A stretch of 64,000 nucleotides of DNA from Segatella salivae DSM 15606 (GCF_000185845.1 NZ_GL629647.1:2459404-2523403); one strand, 5' to 3'; positions 1-9,095 are shown, numbered from the stretch's first letter. Notes: generated by a model from the sequence alone, not told the origin. Made by a program: numbers and translations.

Positions 1-1346
1 TTTCATTTGAGAATCCGGACAAGGTGAATGGTCTGTTGACTATCACTGTTGAAGAGGCAGATTATCAGGCAAGTGTCGAGAAGACATTGAAAGATTACCG
101 CAAGAAAGCCAACTACCCAGGCTTCCGTCCGGGTATGGTTCCAATGGGACTGATAAAGAAACAGTATGGCGCATCAGCCAAAATGGATGCTATCAACAAA
201 CTCATTGGTGAACAGATTTACAAGTATATGCAGGACAATAAAATCCAAATGTTGGGCGAACCGCTTCCTTCTGAGAAGCAAGAAGCTCAAGATTTAGAGA
301 AACCTGCACCTTATACATTCGCTTTTGACATTGCCGTTGCACCGGAATTCAAAATAGAATTGAACGGACATAATAAGATTGATCACTATACTATCATAGT
401 AGATGACGCGCTTATCGACCGCCAAGTAGAGATGTTTACATCTCGTAATGGCACCTATGAGAAGGCAGAAAGCTATGAAGATAACGATATGTTGAAGGGT
501 GATTTGCGTGAGCTTGATGAGAAAGGCAATACAAAAGAAGATGGAATCACAGTTGAAGCAGCTTCTATTTTGCCTAATTATATCAAGGATGAGGCTCAAA
601 AGGCACTCTTCAATGGCGCAAAACTCGGCGACATTATTACGTTAAATGTAAGCAAAGCCTTTGAAAACGAAGCAGAGATTGCTTCACTTCTAAAGGTTGA
701 ACGTGATCGTGTGAAGGATATTAAGTCTGATTTCAGCTATCAAATCACAGATATTCAGCGTTACAAGAAGCACCCAGTAGATCAAGAACTCTTTGATTCT
801 TTGTTTGGAAAAGACACAGTTAAGAGTGAAAAAGAGTTCCGTGAGAAGATTGCAGAGGGTCTAAAAGAGCAGCTTGCAGTTGATGCTGACTATAAGTTTA
901 TCCTTGATGTACGCGCTTATTGCGAGAAGAAGGTGGGTAAACTTGAATTCCCTGATGCTTTGTTGAAGCGTATTATGCTGAACAACAACAAGGACAAGGG
1001 CGAAGAGTTTGTTGAGAAGAACTACGAGCAAAGCATCAAAGAACTTACTTGGCACTTAATAAAGGAACAACTTGTTGCTGATAATCAAATCAAAGTTAAT
1101 GATGAAGATGTACTCAATGCAGCTAAAGAAACCGCACGAGTTCAATTCGCTCAGTATGGTATGAACAATGTACCTGATGAGTATGTAGAGAACTATGCCA
1201 AGGAGATTCTAAAGAAACGGGAGAACGTTGACGGCCTCGTTGATCGCGCTGTTGACATCAAATTGACTGACGCTTTGAAGAAAGTTGTGAAGCTAAATGA
1301 AAAGGAAATCAGCCTCGATGACTTCAATAAGATGATGAGCGAGTAA
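1..1346 (+). CDS. tig: Trigger factor (5'-truncated by window edge)
   Basis: Ribosome-associated chaperone and prolyl isomerase that receives nascent chains. The frame is open from base 3 and reads SFENPDKVNGLL before the first possible internal start (GTG at 24), so the true start lies left of the window. The N-terminal ribosome-binding signature is visible as the stretch around NYPGFRPGMVPMGLIKKQYG, near base 110-170, the Bacteroidetes counterpart of GFRxGKxP. The rest is charged and helix-rich, as in the C-terminal chaperone arms. The roughly 447 residues present match Bacteroidetes trigger factors. It sits directly upstream of clpP and clpX, the arrangement also seen in many other bacteria. 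Confidence 0.95.
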   Translation, partial: SFENPDKVNGLLTITVEEADYQASVEKTLKDYRKKANYPGFRPGMVPMGLIKKQYGASAKMDAINKLIGEQIYKYMQDNKIQMLGEPLPSEKQEAQDLEKPAPYTFAFDIAVAPEFKIELNGHNKIDHYTIIVDDALIDRQVEMFTSRNGTYEKAESYEDNDMLKGDLRELDEKGNTKEDGITVEAASILPNYIKDEAQKALFNGAKLGDIITLNVSKAFENEAEIASLLKVERDRVKDIKSDFSYQITDIQRYKKHPVDQELFDSLFGKDTVKSEKEFREKIAEGLKEQLAVDADYKFILDVRAYCEKKVGKLEFPDALLKRIMLNNNKDKGEEFVEKNYEQSIKELTWHLIKEQLVADNQIKVNDEDVLNAAKETARVQFAQYGMNNVPDEYVENYAKEILKKRENVDGLVDRAVDIKLTDALKKVVKLNEKEISLDDFNKMMSE

Positions 1347-1378
1347 TTGTTTTTTTTGAAAAAAAACTTCTTTTATAA

Positions 1379-1497
1379 GAGGTTATCGACTTTTTTTATT
1401 ATCTTTGTCTATATGAAGACAAGCTGAGATGAATCTGCTTTTGGCATCATCTTTGCAACTATAGATAATAAATAAGGTGGATAACCTCCTTTTTTTG
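1379..1497 (+). promoter_or_regulatory. tig-clpP spacer: -7 elements flanked by a 9-bp inverted repeat
   Basis: The spacer has a TATCTTTG -7 element at 1400-1407 and a weaker CATCTTTG at 1448-1455, so clpP can be transcribed independently of tig. GAGGTTATC at 1379-1387 is the exact reverse complement of GATAACCTC at 1480-1488, which is followed by seven T residues. In a read-through transcript from tig this would close a long-loop stem ending in a T-run, a possible terminator; transcripts from the internal promoters lack the left arm. Function is inferred. Confidence 0.4.
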
Positions 1498-1519
1498 TCT
1501 TTAATTAAAACATAACGCT

Positions 1520-2185
1520 ATGAATGATTTTAGAAAATATGCCACTAAGCATTTAGGAATGAGTGGGATGGTGCTTGATGATGTCATTAAGTCTCAAGCG
1601 CAATATCTTAACCCTTATATTCTCGAAGAACGCCAGTTGAACGTTACTCAGATGGATGTGTTCTCGCGATTGATGATGGATCGCATTATCTTTCTTGGTA
1701 CAGAGATAGATGATTATACTGCCAACACATTGCAAGCTCAGTTGCTTTATCTTGATTCTGTAGACAGTGGGAAGGATATTTCCATATATATTAACAGCCC
1801 AGGGGGTAGCGTAACAGCCGGTCTTGGCATTTATGACACGATGCAATTCATTAGTAGTGACGTGGCAACGATATGTACAGGAATGGCCGCATCTATGGCT
1901 GCTGTGCTCCTCGTTTCAGGCCAAGAAGGTAAACGTTCGGCGCTAACCCATAGCCGAGTAATGATACATCAGCCTCTCGGTGGTGTGCAAGGACAAGCTT
2001 CCGACATAGAGATTGAGGCCAAAGAGATACAGAAATTCAAGAAAGAACTCTATACAATCATCTCTGAACACTCACATACTCCCTTTGAAAAAGTATGGAA
2101 AGACAGTGATCGAAACTATTGGATGACCTCTCAAGAAGCAAAAGAATATGGTATGATTGATGAGGTATTGGTTCGTAAGAAGTAA
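1520..2185 (+). CDS. clpP: ATP-dependent Clp protease proteolytic subunit
   Basis: Serine peptidase subunit that forms a tetradecameric barrel and degrades substrates fed by ClpX. The 221-residue product has the nucleophile serine in GMAASMAA, the histidine in RVMIHQPLGG and the acidic residue in the DRNYW segment, plus the oxyanion strand INSPGGSVTAG. Length and N-terminal extension are normal for Bacteroidetes ClpP. clpX begins three bases after the stop, so the two are co-transcribed. Confidence 0.97.
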   Translation: MNDFRKYATKHLGMSGMVLDDVIKSQAQYLNPYILEERQLNVTQMDVFSRLMMDRIIFLGTEIDDYTANTLQAQLLYLDSVDSGKDISIYINSPGGSVTAGLGIYDTMQFISSDVATICTGMAASMAAVLLVSGQEGKRSALTHSRVMIHQPLGGVQGQASDIEIEAKEIQKFKKELYTIISEHSHTPFEKVWKDSDRNYWMTSQEAKEYGMIDEVLVRKK

Positions 2186-2188
2186 ACT

Positions 2189-3433
2189 ATGGCAAAAAAA
2201 ACATGTAGTTTTTGTGGCAGAAGTGAAAGCGAAGTGCGGCTGCTTATCACTGGACTTAATGGATACATCTGTGAGGATTGTGCCAAGCAGGCCTATGATA
2301 TTGTACGCAGTGCAGGCGTAGCTGGTTCAGATACTGCTACAAATGACCAGGATGAACCTTTTAAATTAAAGAAAGTTCCCAAGCCAAAGGAGATAAAAAA
2401 ATACCTTGATGAGTATATCATTGGGCAAGATGAAGCCAAACGTTTCTTGTCCGTTTCGGTGTATAATCACTATAAACGTCTGCAGCAACCTACCGATGAG
2501 GATGGTGTTGAGATTGAAAAGAGTAACATCATCATGGTGGGTAGCACGGGAACGGGTAAGACTTTGCTCGCACGTACTATTGCAAAACTGCTTGATGTGC
2601 CTTTTACCATCGTCGATGCAACGGTATTTACCGAGGCAGGATATGTGGGAGAAGATGTTGAAAGTATACTAAGCCGCTTACTTCAAGTTGCAGATTACAA
2701 TGTTGCTGCAGCCGAACGGGGTATTGTTTTCATAGATGAGATTGATAAAATTGCACGTAAGAGCGACAATCCTTCTATCACTCGAGATGTCAGCGGCGAG
2801 GGCGTTCAGCAAGGTTTACTAAAGCTTTTGGAGGGAACGATGGTCAATGTACCTCCAAAAGGCGGTCGAAAACATCCCGATCAAGACTATATTCATGTCG
2901 ACACAAAGAACATTTTATTCATCTGTGGCGGTGCTTTTGATGGTATAGAACGTAAGATTGCCCAGCGAATGAATACCCATGTGGTCGGTTATAACTCTGT
3001 ACAGAACGTGGCAAAGATAGATAAGAGCGACCTCATGAAATATGTTCAGCCAATGGATTTGAAGTCCTTTGGATTGATTCCCGAGATTATTGGTCGTCTG
3101 CCGGTACTCACTTATCTCAATCCTTTGGACCGTGAAGCATTGCGTCGCATACTGGTTGAGCCGAAGAACTCAATCATCAAGCAATATAAAAAGCTGTTTG
3201 AAATGGATGGCATTAAGCTAAGTTTCGAAGAGGATACACTCGATTTCATCGTGGATAAGGCTGTAGAATATAAGTTAGGTGCACGTGGTCTGCGCTCAAT
3301 TGTTGAGTCAATCATGATGGATGCGATGTTCGAAGTGCCGTCAAAACGGATGAAAGATTTTGTCGTTACACTTGACTATGCGAAGAATCAATTAGACAAG
3401 TCTTACTTACAAAATCTTGATAAGACTGTATAA
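2189..3433 (+). CDS. clpX: ATP-dependent Clp protease ATP-binding subunit ClpX
   Basis: AAA+ unfoldase that delivers proteins to ClpP. The N-terminal C4 zinc-binding domain is visible (CSFCGRS near residue 6, then CEDC near residue 28). Walker A is GSTGTGKT, Walker B VFIDEIDK, the pore loop GYVG, and the sensor and RGLR segments follow in order. The 414-residue length is typical. Start is three bases after the clpP stop. It is followed by an unusual 12-bp hairpin before recQ. Confidence 0.97.
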   Translation: MAKKTCSFCGRSESEVRLLITGLNGYICEDCAKQAYDIVRSAGVAGSDTATNDQDEPFKLKKVPKPKEIKKYLDEYIIGQDEAKRFLSVSVYNHYKRLQQPTDEDGVEIEKSNIIMVGSTGTGKTLLARTIAKLLDVPFTIVDATVFTEAGYVGEDVESILSRLLQVADYNVAAAERGIVFIDEIDKIARKSDNPSITRDVSGEGVQQGLLKLLEGTMVNVPPKGGRKHPDQDYIHVDTKNILFICGGAFDGIERKIAQRMNTHVVGYNSVQNVAKIDKSDLMKYVQPMDLKSFGLIPEIIGRLPVLTYLNPLDREALRRILVEPKNSIIKQYKKLFEMDGIKLSFEEDTLDFIVDKAVEYKLGARGLRSIVESIMMDAMFEVPSKRMKDFVVTLDYAKNQLDKSYLQNLDKTV

Positions 3434-3440
3434 ACAATGA

Positions 3441-3469
3441 ATCCGGGCGATAAAAGCTATCGTCCGGAT
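3441..3469 (+). other. 12-bp hairpin between clpX and recQ
   Basis: ATCCGGGCGATA (3441-3452) pairs along its whole length with TATCGTCCGGAT (3458-3469) around a five-base loop, with one G-U pair. No T-run follows, so it does not look like a simple intrinsic terminator; it could be an mRNA-stabilising or processing element. Confidence 0.5.
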
Positions 3470-3524
3470 GCCCAATGAAAAACAAAACTATCACTAATGG
3501 ATAGGGATGAAGTGAGCTAATGGT

Positions 3525-5702
3525 ATGGCAAAGGACACAAATCTATTACAACAACTAAAACATTATTTCGGCTTTGACAAGTTCAAAGGCGACCAAGAGG
3601 CAATCATTCTCAGTCTAATGGAGGGGCATGACACGTTTGTTTTGATGCCCACAGGAGGTGGAAAGAGCCTGTGTTATCAGCTTCCTTCACTCATCATGGA
3701 GGGCACTGCAATCGTCATTTCGCCACTGATTGCCCTGATGAAGAACCAAGTTGACGTCATAAACGGCATGAGTGAAGACGGTACTGTGGCTCATTATTTG
3801 AACTCATCTCTCAACAAATCAGCCATCCAACAGGTGATGGATAACGTGCGAAGTGGCAAGACCAAGCTGCTCTATGTGGCTCCAGAATCGCTCAATAAGG
3901 AAGAGTATGTAGAGTTTCTCAAGTCAATTCACATTTCATTCTACGCCATTGATGAAGCTCATTGCATATCAGAATGGGGGCACGACTTCCGTCCGGAGTA
4001 TCGCAATATACGTCCAACGATCAACAAAATTGGCAATGCTCCCGTCATAGCTTTGACTGCAACAGCGACCGACAAGGTGCGTACTGACATCAAGAAGAGC
4101 CTTGGAATTATGGATGCCCACGAGTTTAAGAGCTCATTTAATCGGGCAAATCTCTACTACGAAGTACGGCCAAAGACGAATGATGTGGATAAACAAATCA
4201 TCAAATTCATTCGTCAACACGAGGGAAAGAGTGGCATTATCTATTGTCTTTCACGTAAAAAGGTGGAAGAACTTGCCGAAGTTCTCAAGGCCAATAATAT
4301 TAAAGCGGCTCCCTATCACGCAGGTCTTGATAGCGCAACACGCTCACAAACCCAAGACGATTTCCTCATGGAACGCATCGATGTCATTGTAGCCACCATT
4401 GCGTTTGGCATGGGTATCGACAAGCCTGATGTGCGTTTTGTTATCCATTACGATATACCGAAGAGCTTAGAAGGCTATTATCAAGAGACGGGTAGAGCTG
4501 GTCGAGATGGTGGAGAGGGGCTTTGCATCGCGTTTTATGCCCAGAAAGACCTCAAGAAATTAGAGAAATTTATGGAAGGAAAGCCTGTTGCCGAGCAGGA
4601 CATTGGACGTCAGTTGCTACAAGAAACGGCTGCCTATGCAGAGTCTTCTGTATGCCGTCGCAAGATGCTTCTACATTATTTCGGAGAAGAATATCCCCAT
4701 GATAATTGTCACAACTGCGACAATTGTCTTCATCCAAAAGAAAAGATGGAGGCGGGAAATGCCTTGAACATTGTTCTAAAAGCAGTGCTTGCACTAAAGG
4801 AAAACTTTAGACAAGAGTATGTCATTGACTTCATAAAAGGTCGTGGAACGGATGATATCTTGTCGCATAAACACGACCAATTAGAAGACTTTGGGGCTGG
4901 AGAGGACGAGGATCCGAAGTTATGGAACCCCGTCATTCGACAGGCTTTAATAGCCGGTTACCTTAAAAAGGATGTAGAAAACTATGGACTTTTGAAGATA
5001 ACTTCAGCCGGAAAGCGCTTCATAAAGCATCCAACTGAGTTTATGATTGTGCGTGATAACGAGTTCAAAGACGACGATTATGAAGAGGGAGGTGAGGCAG
5101 TTGGTATGGCTCTTGACCCCGAATTGTTTGCTATGTTGAAAGGACTTCGCAAGCAAATGGCCCAGAAACTCGGCGTTCCCGGATATGTAATCTTCCAAGA
5201 TCCATCGTTAGAACAGATGGCAACAATGTATCCGATAACCTTCGAAGAGCTTCAACAGATTCAAGGAGTTGGGGCTGGTAAGGCTAAGCGTTATGGCAAA
5301 GAGTTTCTTGAACTCATTAAAAGGCATTGTGAAGACAATGGTATTGAGCGCGCCGAAGAACTTCGCGTGCGTACTGTTGCCAAGAAAAGCATCATCAAAG
5401 TAAAGATTATTCAGAGCATCGATAAGCAGTTGGCACTCGATGATATCGCTGAATCTTTGGGCCTTTCTTTCGATGAATTACTTGATGAAGTGGAGGCAAT
5501 CGTTTATAGTGGCACTAAGATTAACATCAACTATTTCATTGAAGAAGTGATTGACGACGAGCATGTCGATGATATTTATGAGTATTTTCGTGAGAGTGAA
5601 ACCGATAGTTTGGATGATGCTATCAATGAACTTGGCGACGAATACAGTGAAGATGAAATCCGATTGGTAAGAATTAAGTTCCTGTCGGAAATGGCAAACT
5701 AA
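3525..5702 (+). CDS. recQ: ATP-dependent DNA helicase RecQ
   Basis: 3'-5' superfamily 2 helicase for recombination and fork repair. Visible motifs: Walker A MPTGGGKSLCYQLPS, DEAH box IDEAHCISEWGHDFRPEYR split across residues 145-163, helicase C-domain GRAGRDG, the RecQ zinc site with cysteines in CRRKMLLHYFGEE and CHNCDNC, a winged-helix RQC region, and an HRDC domain near residues 540-600. About 110 further acidic residues follow the HRDC domain, giving 725 residues, longer than the E. coli enzyme but normal for Bacteroidetes. The start follows clpX by about 90 bases. Confidence 0.96.
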   Translation: MAKDTNLLQQLKHYFGFDKFKGDQEAIILSLMEGHDTFVLMPTGGGKSLCYQLPSLIMEGTAIVISPLIALMKNQVDVINGMSEDGTVAHYLNSSLNKSAIQQVMDNVRSGKTKLLYVAPESLNKEEYVEFLKSIHISFYAIDEAHCISEWGHDFRPEYRNIRPTINKIGNAPVIALTATATDKVRTDIKKSLGIMDAHEFKSSFNRANLYYEVRPKTNDVDKQIIKFIRQHEGKSGIIYCLSRKKVEELAEVLKANNIKAAPYHAGLDSATRSQTQDDFLMERIDVIVATIAFGMGIDKPDVRFVIHYDIPKSLEGYYQETGRAGRDGGEGLCIAFYAQKDLKKLEKFMEGKPVAEQDIGRQLLQETAAYAESSVCRRKMLLHYFGEEYPHDNCHNCDNCLHPKEKMEAGNALNIVLKAVLALKENFRQEYVIDFIKGRGTDDILSHKHDQLEDFGAGEDEDPKLWNPVIRQALIAGYLKKDVENYGLLKITSAGKRFIKHPTEFMIVRDNEFKDDDYEEGGEAVGMALDPELFAMLKGLRKQMAQKLGVPGYVIFQDPSLEQMATMYPITFEELQQIQGVGAGKAKRYGKEFLELIKRHCEDNGIERAEELRVRTVAKKSIIKVKIIQSIDKQLALDDIAESLGLSFDELLDEVEAIVYSGTKININYFIEEVIDDEHVDDIYEYFRESETDSLDDAINELGDEYSEDEIRLVRIKFLSEMAN

Positions 5703-5852
5703 GCCGTTTTGACATTTGTCGTCTTATTTCGCAAATGATTTTATAGGATACGCATATTTGAATCGTGGGTCGTTTCCACTTCAGGTATGCGTTATTTTTT
5801 TATCATCCACAAAGCGTTGCTCCTCAAAGGATTATCCCTTTTCAGACCTTTC

Positions 5853-5965
5853 GCGTTGTCATTTCATGCAAATAATCGTGTGAATAGCATCATTTCATCG
5901 TGTAAAATGAGCCTAATCACACGTCGATATGCGTCATTTCACAACATGATTAAACAGCGCGATGC
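5853..5965 (+). repeat. Dispersed palindromic island, copy A
   Basis: Contains CATTTCAT followed by a CGTGT element twice (near 5860 and 5890-5903), ACACG at 5920-5924 and TGCGTCATTTCA at 5930-5941. It aligns with the reverse complement of the island at 15698-15782 over the sequence GC(A/G)TCATTTCATCGTGTAAAA and then a T(C/T)ACACG box. Degenerate; direct reading of both copies. Confidence 0.6.
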
Positions 5966-6050
5966 ACAAGAAAATACAATACCGACGGCACAGAATCAAA
6001 TCTTCTATAATATGGTTTATGCAAAGATGCAAGATGATGTATATAAAATT

Positions 6051-6081
6051 ACGGCGCACAATGATTGACATTGTACGCCGT
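6051..6081 (-). terminator. Hairpin terminator of the 2-oxoacid oxidoreductase operon
   Basis: ACGGCGCACAATG (6051-6063) pairs with CATTGTACGCCGT (6069-6081) with a single mismatch and a five-base loop. Read on the minus strand the stem is followed by AATTTTATAT, so it best serves transcription leaving the gamma-subunit gene that ends at 6208. Confidence 0.6.
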
Positions 6082-6207
6082 AGCCTTTGAAATCATAGGT
6101 TCACGCTATTTTTATTATATTCTGTTTTCCATATATCATTGTTCTAAAATGACAGAAAACAACAAATTGTTTTTGCAAAAGCGTGAAACTCTTCTATTGG
6201 AAAGTCT

Positions 6208-6744
6208 CTATTTTATCATCTTCATGCCTTCCTCCACTGCCTGCATATTTAGTGGAATGAGGTGGTGGTGGCGTTCTGGAAGCGATTTGAATAGAGCCTT
6301 TTGTAGTCCATCCGTACTGACAACTGGGCAGACTTTAAGGAGACCTCCAAGTACAATCATGTTGAAAACCTTGGCATTTTTCATCTCCGCAGCCTTGTCC
6401 ATAGCGTCTATTCTGTAGACTTTGATGTCGTCTCTCGTAGGAGGATTGACGATGCCGAAGCCGTCATAGATGAGCATTCCGCCTGGTTTTAGCTTCGGCA
6501 TAAACTTATCTAACGAAGGCTGATTAAGCACAATGGCCACATCATACTTGCTAAGTATGGGCGAAGAGATGCGTTCATCGCTGATAATCACCGTCACATT
6601 AGCCGTTCCTCCGCGTTGTTCGGGGCCGTAGGCAGGCATCCAAGTGACCTCTTTTCCTTCGAGCATACCCGAATAAGCGAGTATCTTTCCCATGGAAAGT
6701 ACGCCTTGTCCGCCGAAGCCTGCTATGATAATTTCTGTTTTCAT
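6208..6744 (-). CDS. 2-oxoacid:ferredoxin oxidoreductase, gamma subunit
   Basis: Gamma subunit of a CoA-dependent 2-oxoacid:ferredoxin oxidoreductase (VorA/KorC type). The 178 residues carry the family pattern GFGGQGVLSMGKILAYSGM at the N-terminus and the conserved PAYGPEQRGGTANVTVIISD segment. It is the last gene of the operon, 15 bases after the beta subunit. The substrate, 2-oxoisovalerate or 2-oxoglutarate, cannot be decided from sequence reading alone, so no symbol is given. Confidence 0.9.
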   Translation of the reverse strand: MKTEIIIAGFGGQGVLSMGKILAYSGMLEGKEVTWMPAYGPEQRGGTANVTVIISDERISSPILSKYDVAIVLNQPSLDKFMPKLKPGGMLIYDGFGIVNPPTRDDIKVYRIDAMDKAAEMKNAKVFNMIVLGGLLKVCPVVSTDGLQKALFKSLPERHHHLIPLNMQAVEEGMKMIK

Positions 6745-6759
6745 ACGTTTACTTGTTGT

Positions 6760-7527
6760 TTAAAGTGAGGTTGTATCCTTCAAATCTCCTTTGGGATACT
6801 TCTCAAACATGTGTTGCTCCATCCACTCGTTAGCCTTTAATGGAGTCATCTTCCAACCGCTGTTACACGTCGATACAATCTCAACGAGATTTGAACCAAG
6901 TCCTTTCATTGAGGCTTCGAATGCCTTTCTGATAGCTTTTTTGGCTTTATGAATGGCAGGAACAGTCTCTACACTTTGGCGTGTTACATAGCAAGTGCCC
7001 TCCAAACGGCTGGCTAAATCTGTGATGTTTAGAGGGTAACCATGCAGTTCTGCATCGCGACCATACGGGCAGGTTGCAGTCTTTTGACCTAATAAAGTGG
7101 TTGGCGCCATCTGCCCACCAGTCATGCCATAGATAGCATTATTAATGAAAATAATCGTGATATGCTCGCCTCTGTTGAGCGAATGGATGGCTTCTGCTGT
7201 TCCGATACAAGCCAAATCACCATCTCCCTGATAGGTAAACACAAGGCGATCGGGCCAAAGGCGTTTAATTCCTGTAGCCAAAGCGGGAGCACGTCCGTGT
7301 GGCGCTTCTTGCCAATCGATGTCAAGATAGCGGTAAGCGAATACCGCACAACCTACCGGGCTGACTCCAATGGCCTTGTCTTCCATGCCCATTTCGGCGA
7401 TGACTTCAGCCACAAGCTTATGTACAACGCCGTGAGAACAGCCTGCACAATAGTGCATAGCAGTGTCGTTCATGAGTTTAGGTTTCTCATAAACTAAGTT
7501 TTCTGGTGATATGATGTCGTTATTCAT
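6760..7527 (-). CDS. 2-oxoacid:ferredoxin oxidoreductase, beta subunit (TPP-binding)
   Basis: Thiamine pyrophosphate-binding subunit. The N-terminal CAGCSHG motif and GDGD followed some 25 residues later by NNAIYGMTGGQ form the TPP/Mg site. At 255 residues it is a typical separate beta subunit. Its start overlaps the end of the alpha subunit by eight bases, a sign of translational coupling. Confidence 0.93.
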   Translation of the reverse strand: MNNDIISPENLVYEKPKLMNDTAMHYCAGCSHGVVHKLVAEVIAEMGMEDKAIGVSPVGCAVFAYRYLDIDWQEAPHGRAPALATGIKRLWPDRLVFTYQGDGDLACIGTAEAIHSLNRGEHITIIFINNAIYGMTGGQMAPTTLLGQKTATCPYGRDAELHGYPLNITDLASRLEGTCYVTRQSVETVPAIHKAKKAIRKAFEASMKGLGSNLVEIVSTCNSGWKMTPLKANEWMEQHMFEKYPKGDLKDTTSL

Positions 7528-8623
7528 TGTCGATAAGTTTAGTCTCTAAAGCGTCTACAATCTCTTCAGGATCAGGCACGATACCGCCTAATCGTCCGAA
7601 ATGTGCTACGGGAATGTTGCTTCCTACAGCCAGTTTGACGTCTTGAATCATTTGTCCTGCATTGATTTCTGCCACAAGTATGCCTCTCTTTCCGGCCGAA
7701 GCTTCGCGCAATTTCTTTTCAGGGAAAGGCCAAAGTGTTATGGGGCGGAAGAGTCCTACTTTGATTCCGCGTTCCCGAGCAAGTTCCATGCTCTTCTCAG
7801 CAATACGAGATGCGCTACCAAATGACACGACAATATAGTCAGCATCATCGCATTTTGTCATCTCACAACGCGTTTCATTGTCTTTGATTTGCTGATATTT
7901 CTTTTGCAGATGCAAGTTCTTTTGTTCCATCACTTCAGGCATAAGTTCAAGTGAAGTGATGATATTTGGTGCACGATGTTTAGTGCGTCCTGTTGAAGCC
8001 CAAGGGCATTCGCGGATAACTTCCTCTTCTGTTCGGCGAGGTTTCATAGGGGGAAGCACTACCTTTTCCATCATCTGACCGATTACTCCATCGCTTAATA
8101 TCATTGCAGGGTTACGGTATTTGAAAGCCAAAGTGAATGCTAAGTCGACGAAATCTGCCATTTCTTGCACAGAGTTTGGAGCGAGAACGATGACATTATA
8201 GTCTCCATTTCCACCACCACGAGTGGCTTGATTATAATCGCTTTGACTCGGTTGGATGGTTCCTAAGCCTGGACCTCCACGCTGAACATTCACGATAACA
8301 CCGGGTAATTCGGCTCCCGCCATGTAGGAAATACCCTCTTGCATTAACGCAATTCCAGGACTTGAACTACTTGTTAGCACGCGTTTTCCGGCGCCAGCTC
8401 CGCCATATAGCATATTGATTGAAGCCACTTCGCTCTCTGCTTGCAATACAACCATGCCAGTAGTTTCCCATGGTTTGAGTTGTGCAAGGGTTTCAATGAT
8501 CTCGCTTTGTGGTGTAATCGGGTAGCCAAAATAACCATCTGTGCCGCATCGAATGGCTGCATGTGCGATGGCTTCGTTACCCTTCATGAGTTTAATTTCT
8601 TTCTCTTCCATAGATTTGATCAT
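7520..8623 (-). CDS. 2-oxoacid:ferredoxin oxidoreductase, alpha subunit
   Basis: Subunit with the pyruvate-flavodoxin-oxidoreductase N-terminal and transketolase C-terminal-like domains. Visible signatures are YPITPQSEI near residue 34, the glycine-rich QRGGPGLGTIQPSQSDY, and a C-terminal segment IKVGLFRPITLWPFP. The 367-residue product resembles the protein often annotated VorB in Bacteroidetes. ATG at 8623 is used here; a second ATG lies four codons in. It begins two bases after the ferredoxin stop. Confidence 0.92.
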   Translation of the reverse strand: MIKSMEEKEIKLMKGNEAIAHAAIRCGTDGYFGYPITPQSEIIETLAQLKPWETTGMVVLQAESEVASINMLYGGAGAGKRVLTSSSSPGIALMQEGISYMAGAELPGVIVNVQRGGPGLGTIQPSQSDYNQATRGGGNGDYNVIVLAPNSVQEMADFVDLAFTLAFKYRNPAMILSDGVIGQMMEKVVLPPMKPRRTEEEVIRECPWASTGRTKHRAPNIITSLELMPEVMEQKNLHLQKKYQQIKDNETRCEMTKCDDADYIVVSFGSASRIAEKSMELARERGIKVGLFRPITLWPFPEKKLREASAGKRGILVAEINAGQMIQDVKLAVGSNIPVAHFGRLGGIVPDPEEIVDALETKLIDNE

Positions 8624-8625
8624 GT

Positions 8626-8856
8626 TTAATCAAGTTTCTTTCGATAGACAGTGATGCAGCCATCGGGGCAAACTATGCCGCAAGCAGCGCATCCGATGCA
8701 GTCATCGGGATGGATTGCTTCGACATAAGTGTAGCCACTTACGTTGACTTTCCTGTCGGCCAGCGCGATAACGTCTTTCGGACAGGCCGCTACGCAAAGC
8801 GAACAGCCTTTACAACGGTCCTCGTTAACAACGATGGCACCTACTACTTTTCCCAT
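8626..8856 (-). CDS. 4Fe-4S dicluster ferredoxin subunit of 2-oxoacid oxidoreductase
   Basis: Delta-type subunit that passes electrons from the oxidoreductase to soluble ferredoxin. Its 76 residues contain two complete cluster motifs, CKGCSLCVAACP and CIGCAACGIVCP, i.e. CxxCxxCxxxCP twice. It lies between the small TPR gene and the alpha subunit, with no room for another promoter on either side. Confidence 0.94.
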   Translation of the reverse strand: MGKVVGAIVVNEDRCKGCSLCVAACPKDVIALADRKVNVSGYTYVEAIHPDDCIGCAACGIVCPDGCITVYRKKLD

Positions 8857-8892
8857 AATGTGATTGATATGTGTTAGTTGTCGATGACACTC

Positions 8893-9072
8893 CTAAGGAT
8901 TATACATGTCTTTGCAATAGAAAGCATATATGGATTCGAGCATCTTTTTGGCTTCAACGGCGGGACTGTTAGCATCAAGTGCAATGGATTCCATATAGGC
9001 TTCCATAGCACGTTTGAAGTCACCTTGCCGGCGAAAGTCATTGCCAAGGATGTAAAATTCTTCAGATGTCAT
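8893..9072 (-). CDS. Small TPR-like protein leading the oxidoreductase operon
   Basis: A 59-codon gene that starts at ATG 9072 and reads MTSEEFYILGNDFRRQGDF, then KRAMEAYMESIALD, ending at TAG 8893. This is one 34-residue tetratricopeptide-like helix pair (G-N-x-x-x-x-x-G-x-F-x-x-A-x-x-x-Y) plus a third helix ending KDMYNP. The codon use matches the neighbours, a -7 element lies 24 bases upstream, and the ferredoxin gene starts 36 bases downstream. A single TPR cannot form a full solenoid, so a docking or assembly role for the enzyme is plausible but unproven. Confidence 0.8.
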   Translation of the reverse strand: MTSEEFYILGNDFRRQGDFKRAMEAYMESIALDANSPAVEAKKMLESIYAFYCKDMYNP

Positions 9073-9095
9073 GTCGTTATATGTCTTTGTTTAAA

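Larger units (their letters stand above)
5703..6207. other. Intergenic space between convergent recQ and the oxidoreductase operon
   Basis: No convincing gene is seen. It holds one copy of the TGCGTCAT-type repeat island (5853-5965) and a strong hairpin at 6051-6081. The open frames here are short, lack family resemblance and run across the repeat. Confidence 0.6.

Noticed and set aside
5787..6418. Two plus-strand open frames of 93 and 117 codons
   Set aside because: They run through the repeat island, the hairpin and the antisense of the gamma-subunit gene; translations show no domain, and no promoter precedes them.
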